64,000 bases of DNA from an uncultured Apibacter sp. (GTDB lineage: Bacteria > Bacteroidota > Bacteroidia > Flavobacteriales > Weeksellaceae), in the NCBI GenBank assembly GCA_945280365.1, contig CALYQD010000001.1:286306-350305 (forward strand), given 5' to 3'. Shown here piece by piece: positions 59,551 through 64,000 of the stretch. Under the pieces are notes generated by a model that was given only the letters and a program-made list of their open reading frames with translations, was not told the origin of the DNA and did no database searches. Both the position numbers and the translations under genes were made by a program. Position 1 is the first letter of the stretch; every line of letters starts with the position of its first letter.

Positions 59551-60807
59551 TTGGTAGAAGTATTTGATACCTTTAGAAGTAAATACGAAGATTATGGACG
59601 AGGCAATAAACGAAATATTTATAAAGGGATGAATGACGAACGCTTAGCTTATGAGGATCGAAAAAAAGCAAAACCCATTGCGGAAGCTTATTTATACGGA
59701 AAAACTCAAGGGAGGGAAACCGCTTCAAATCCAATAGCCTTAGCCAATATTGCCTACAGTACTAAAAGCGATATAGGAAACCAAGGAGGCAATGACGGTT
59801 GGAATTTTAAAGGACGGGGATTGTTGCAAGTAACCGGAAGAGGGAATTATGAAAAAATACAGAAAGTAATAGATAAACTAGCACCGGAGAGTAAAGTTAA
59901 TGTTTTTGATTCAGTACCAGAAAGTGGGTATACCCCACATCAGGCGGCTATTACCGGGATGGCTGAATGGGTAGAAAAATCTTTGTATGCCTTAGCGTCT
60001 CAATCCACCAAAAATAACGATGATAAAATTGTAAACAATATAGTGAATGAACTAAATGAGAAAACAGATTCCAGAGCAAAAAGGATTGTACATTACCGGG
60101 GTGGTAGTGCCACAGCTACTATATCAGGAAGCAGTAAAAAAGTAAATTATACAGCTCCAAAAGATAAAAATGGGAATCCGAAATACAAGTCTACCAAAGA
60201 AATATTTAAAATTGATGAATGTATTTTACTAACAGGAGAGAAAAAGGAGAAAAAAGAAGAACGAAAGAGAGCTCCGTGGATGGAAATTGCTTGGGAACAA
60301 GAGGCTAAAAAATTAGTAGAAACAGGTAGTAATAAAGAAATACAAAAATTCTTTAAAGGTACTGCTTATGAAAAAACAATGGGTACCATTGATCAAAAAA
60401 CAAAGAGGCCTATTAATGAAAAAACAATATCTTGGTGTGCATCATTTGTAAATTGGGTAATGGTAAAGTATGGTTATAAAGGTATCACAACAGATGGAGG
60501 ATATGATGCAACAAGAGCATTAAAATGGGCGAAGTGGCCAGAAGGAAATAATATAGGTAAACCAGTCTATGGAGCAATAGCTGTAAAAACACGAAATGGA
60601 GGAGGGCATGTAGGTTTCGTAGCAGGAAGAAAAGGAGATTTTATTGTAGTACTTGGTGGAAATCAAGGAAATAAATTACAATGTTCAACATATAATATAT
60701 CTGATTTTTTTGCTTATGTAATACCAAACGATTATAAAATAACAGATGAAGATTATAATTTGCCTGAATATAAGGGAAATCCAGCAGCAAAAGGTTCTGA
60801 ATCTTAA
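59551..60807 (+). CDS. GH19 chitinase/lysozyme-like domain + TIGR02594-like (NlpC/P60/CHAP-like) domain; N-terminally truncated effector
   Basis: GWNFKGRGLLQVTGRGNYEKI; APWMEIAWEQEA...TISWCASFVNWVMVKYGYKG...GHVGFVAGRKGDFIVVLGGNQGN; frame open upstream with RKAHFFAQSIEESG but no start. Confidence 0.7.
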   Translation: MVEVFDTFRSKYEDYGRGNKRNIYKGMNDERLAYEDRKKAKPIAEAYLYGKTQGRETASNPIALANIAYSTKSDIGNQGGNDGWNFKGRGLLQVTGRGNYEKIQKVIDKLAPESKVNVFDSVPESGYTPHQAAITGMAEWVEKSLYALASQSTKNNDDKIVNNIVNELNEKTDSRAKRIVHYRGGSATATISGSSKKVNYTAPKDKNGNPKYKSTKEIFKIDECILLTGEKKEKKEERKRAPWMEIAWEQEAKKLVETGSNKEIQKFFKGTAYEKTMGTIDQKTKRPINEKTISWCASFVNWVMVKYGYKGITTDGGYDATRALKWAKWPEGNNIGKPVYGAIAVKTRNGGGHVGFVAGRKGDFIVVLGGNQGNKLQCSTYNISDFFAYVIPNDYKITDEDYNLPEYKGNPAAKGSES

Positions 60808-60818
60808 ATATTTAAGTT

Positions 60819-62036
60819 ATGAGAAAAATATCATTTTTATTATTTGTAGGATTTTTATCTATCAATATCCTACAATGTAAAGGACAAGATAATAAGGATA
60901 AAACAAAAGATGATTTTAATTCCAAAAATAATTTATACAACAGTTATAATAAAGATACCATTATGTTATATAATATATTACAAGAACAGTTAAAATATGG
61001 ACATCCACAATATGATGATTTATATACTCCTTATGATTATTCAGAAAGAGATTATACAATTATATTGCCTTATATAAAAGATATATTAGAAAAAAATGGT
61101 TATAGACAAATATCTCAAAATGAGTTTAAAGAAAAAGTGAAACTTATATTTAATAGAATTTTAGATTATAATAATTCAAATAAATATATTTATGTTAATT
61201 TTTTGGATAAATGCAATGATAAAGTTATATTTCAGCAAAATGATATAATAGAAGCTTTTGGGGTTTATGTTAATAAAGATTTAAGATGTATTTCTGATTT
61301 TTATGCTATTCCAGAAATATTGGATTATCAAAATATTAAAGGAATTAAACAATACGAATTGAATTTATCTAATAAACAAAAAACAAGGGATGGTGGGGAA
61401 ATTAGATTAGATTTGTGGAAAGATGAAGAAAACTTATCTCAACAAAGACACTTTAACCACCAATTATTAATCAACCGCAATAAATATTTATTTAATGATA
61501 GCAAGGCAAGCTTAGCATGGTTGAAAGTTAATGATGAATATTTTTTAGAATCTTTAGTAACTACCTTTGGTTATACTAAAGATAAGGACTTATTAGATTG
61601 GGTAATGCAGAGGAATCGTTCAAAAGCAGTAGAATTTATAAATAATTATGTTTTTGTAAGGAATTGCAAAGGGGAATTAGAGATACGTGAAGATATATTA
61701 AAATATATAGAGCAGAAAACAACCGATGAAGAAAACACCCATGACTATGCCAAAGCTCTCTATCATTATGAAGTTTATGAAAACCCGAATAAATGGACAG
61801 AAAAGGAAGCCTACAAAATATTAGCATATAAATCAAATACCTACGATTATCTTTTTATGAAATATAAAAACATTAGATATAACAACCGTTGGAACATATT
61901 AGGGAGTATATATTATTATTCAAATAGAGGAGATGAAAAAGAATGGAAGGAAATAGAAAAGAATTTTGAAAAGAATAATTATTATAATTTACCTCATTTG
62001 AAGGAAGCCTTAGAATATGCTTATATTTTTGAATAG
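60819..62036 (+). CDS. Hypothetical lipoprotein, candidate immunity
   Basis: Signal/lipobox NILQCKGQ; immediately downstream of PG-hydrolase effector. Confidence 0.5.
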   Translation: MRKISFLLFVGFLSINILQCKGQDNKDKTKDDFNSKNNLYNSYNKDTIMLYNILQEQLKYGHPQYDDLYTPYDYSERDYTIILPYIKDILEKNGYRQISQNEFKEKVKLIFNRILDYNNSNKYIYVNFLDKCNDKVIFQQNDIIEAFGVYVNKDLRCISDFYAIPEILDYQNIKGIKQYELNLSNKQKTRDGGEIRLDLWKDEENLSQQRHFNHQLLINRNKYLFNDSKASLAWLKVNDEYFLESLVTTFGYTKDKDLLDWVMQRNRSKAVEFINNYVFVRNCKGELEIREDILKYIEQKTTDEENTHDYAKALYHYEVYENPNKWTEKEAYKILAYKSNTYDYLFMKYKNIRYNNRWNILGSIYYYSNRGDEKEWKEIEKNFEKNNYYNLPHLKEALEYAYIFE

Positions 62037-62095
62037 TTAGGGATTTAAATTAAAATAATATCTAGACAGTTTCAGGAACTAAAAATTTAACTACT

Positions 62096-62890
62096 ATGAG
62101 ATTAATTACAGTTATTGTATTCTTTTTATGTTTTTGTATGGATGCTAATACTGTTGTATTAACAGAAAAACAACTTAACGGAAAGAAAGATAATGATAAT
62201 TCGAAATTTGAAACAATTGCTTTAAAATATTTAGGCTTAGAAGAAAATGATTGCGCTATGCATCTAATTGTTCAAAAAAAATTACCTTATGCAGATCAAA
62301 CTGTTATTGTAATTCCCGAATATATCACTGAAAGTCGTAATGAAGATGATGAATTTGATGTTAACTTACATATCCTTCTAATCGATACCACTAGTGAAAA
62401 AGTAATTTCCTATTACCCTGATGAATTTGTTGAAATTTCTGATGCCATTAAACTGGGTTCAATTTCAATAGATACCGGATTATTTATTTTGAATGAGGAA
62501 TATAGGGCTTTTGGAATAGTAGTCCATCACAATAATTTCAGAAGGCATGGACATTATACTTCCTCTACAATATCTTTGTTTATTCAAAAAAATAAGACCT
62601 TGCAAATGGTTTTAGATAGTTTGATTACAAACTATACCCGAGGAGAATATTCTGGTTGTGAGGGAGATACAGAAACAATGAAATCTGTATTAATAATGTC
62701 GGATAAACAAACTAATAATTTTAAAAATATTATTGTTAAAAATACTGAAAACCATACATTTTTTGAAAGGGATAAAGGTATAACAATAGAAGATGAATTT
62801 GAAGATTATCCTTGTATTGAAAGAGAAGAAAATTTTACAAATCAATATACTTTAAAGTATGTTAATGGAAGGTATCAAAAAATAAATTAA
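62096..62890 (+). CDS. Hypothetical secreted protein
   Basis: N-terminal signal-like region; immunity-array context. Confidence 0.5.
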   Translation: MRLITVIVFFLCFCMDANTVVLTEKQLNGKKDNDNSKFETIALKYLGLEENDCAMHLIVQKKLPYADQTVIVIPEYITESRNEDDEFDVNLHILLIDTTSEKVISYYPDEFVEISDAIKLGSISIDTGLFILNEEYRAFGIVVHHNNFRRHGHYTSSTISLFIQKNKTLQMVLDSLITNYTRGEYSGCEGDTETMKSVLIMSDKQTNNFKNIIVKNTENHTFFERDKGITIEDEFEDYPCIEREENFTNQYTLKYVNGRYQKIN

Positions 62891-63167
62891 CGTTATCCGA
62901 TCTTTATACATTTATCTTATTTTTCAAAAAACAATAAAAAATGGGTAAAAAAAATCCAATAAACATATTCGAAAAAATCGCAATGATTTTATCTATTATT
63001 TAAATAATTCATAAATAATAGCAAAAAAAAGACATAAATATAATAATTAATAAATTAAATTGATAATTGTAAATAATTTTCCCTATACGTCCCCCTGTCT
63101 AAATTTTAAATTTGTTATATGTTGAATATTATTATTTGAATACTGAAACTAACCCATATAAATCAAA

Positions 63168-63908
63168 ATGAAAAAATTAATAATAGTAATTATTCTTTTC
63201 TCTTTTTTTTCATGTCAATGGAAAAAAAATATAAAACACGATGATAATTTAAATAGAGAAAACAATCAAGCTTCTTCATATATAGAAAAAATTAAAGAGT
63301 ATTGGATAACTGATAAGATTTCTTTAAAAGATATAAGTAATAGGAATACTACAAGAGTAAATTTTTCAGGGTTTGTTACTGATTTTCATATCAAAAATCG
63401 AAATATTGTTCAAGTAATTGAAAATAAAGAAGATAGTTTAAATTTAATTTGTGTCTTTAGTTTTAAAGATAACACTAACTATAAAGTACTTTATGCGCAA
63501 TATTTAGGAGGGAGTTCTCCTTTTGATTTCTTTTTTGTATTTAATAAAAATAATTATTATGTATCATCTCTAGACTTTTCATCTTTCGAATATGATATAG
63601 ACTTTTCATTAGATAAAAATGGAGTATTGTATTATGAAATGTTTATAGAGAATGAAAATGATAAAATAAAAAATAATTACTTTTTAGATGAAAAAGGACA
63701 ATTCATCAAATTTGAATATAAAATAAAAGATCCAGATGGGTTCGCTAATTTAAGGGAGCAGCCTAATACTACATCTAAAATTATAAGTAAGATTATTAAT
63801 GGAACTTATGTTTGCCTTATAGATAATGCGCCTAATAATTGGTATTATGTTTACGTTTTAGATATTGGATATGGATATTTACATAAAAGCAGACTTATAA
63901 CAGAATAA
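63168..63908 (+). CDS. SH3-domain lipoprotein, candidate immunity
   Basis: Lipobox FFSCQW; C-terminal DPDGFANLREQPNTTSKIISKIINGTYVCLIDNAPNNWYYVYVLDIGYGYLHKSRL. Confidence 0.65.
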   Translation: MKKLIIVIILFSFFSCQWKKNIKHDDNLNRENNQASSYIEKIKEYWITDKISLKDISNRNTTRVNFSGFVTDFHIKNRNIVQVIENKEDSLNLICVFSFKDNTNYKVLYAQYLGGSSPFDFFFVFNKNNYYVSSLDFSSFEYDIDFSLDKNGVLYYEMFIENENDKIKNNYFLDEKGQFIKFEYKIKDPDGFANLREQPNTTSKIISKIINGTYVCLIDNAPNNWYYVYVLDIGYGYLHKSRLITE

Positions 63909-63945
63909 TTTGTTAATAATTTCTGATTGAAGTATGATTGTAATG

Positions 63946-64000
63946 TTCAGGAGTTGACTTTTTTGCAATCCCAGGTAAAGACAAGGTATATTCTTGTTTA
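63946..64000 (+). repeat. Direct repeat, copy B, running off the window edge
   Basis: TTCAGGAGTTGACTTTTTTGCAATCCCAGGTAAAGACAAGGTATATTCTTGTTTA. Confidence 0.92.

Noticed and set aside
62941-63003. Mini-ORF MGKKNPINIFEKIAMILSII*
   Set aside because: 20 codons only; no supporting signal, could be chance or the start of a deleted gene.

Overview
AT-rich window from a Bacteroidota (Flavobacteriia/Weeksellaceae-like, possibly Apibacter) chromosome. About 0-9.3 kb is a polysaccharide (capsule/O-antigen) locus: five GT2 glycosyltransferases, a UDP-sugar dehydrogenase and an epimerase. About 9.8-36.7 kb is mostly housekeeping: split 5'-nucleotidase, yggS, GH3 beta-glucosidase, yebC, nadE-gldB-gldC, hemB, PpiD-like, thioredoxin/peroxiredoxin, queE, nadD, recJ, a eukaryote-type fused PyrE-PyrF, ruvC, rho, era and an amidase. 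Three tRNA genes (Ser-GCT, Pro-TGG, Arg-TCT) follow. A decayed integrative island (about 37.1-48.4 kb) sits in tRNA-Arg and is bounded by a 16-bp direct repeat that copies the tRNA 3' end. It carries a broken tyrosine recombinase, RadC/JAB, an unusual two-gene module, and a T6SS effector/immunity cassette. The two-gene module is a 129-aa Bell-like putative effector with a C-terminal NTGDINSAGGDIDLRIGD motif, overlapping an 1142-aa TPR-like protein with a matching N-terminal NTGNIDSGGAPININIGD motif. From about 48.7 kb to the window end is an orphan T6SS VgrG/PAAR-like effector-immunity array with frameshifted, duplicated and truncated effector fragments. Main candidate for a new system: the amyloid-motif-matched pair at 40844..44645, which appears to lack an NLR-type NTPase and may end in a PIN-like domain. 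All domain calls are by eye; no searches were run.
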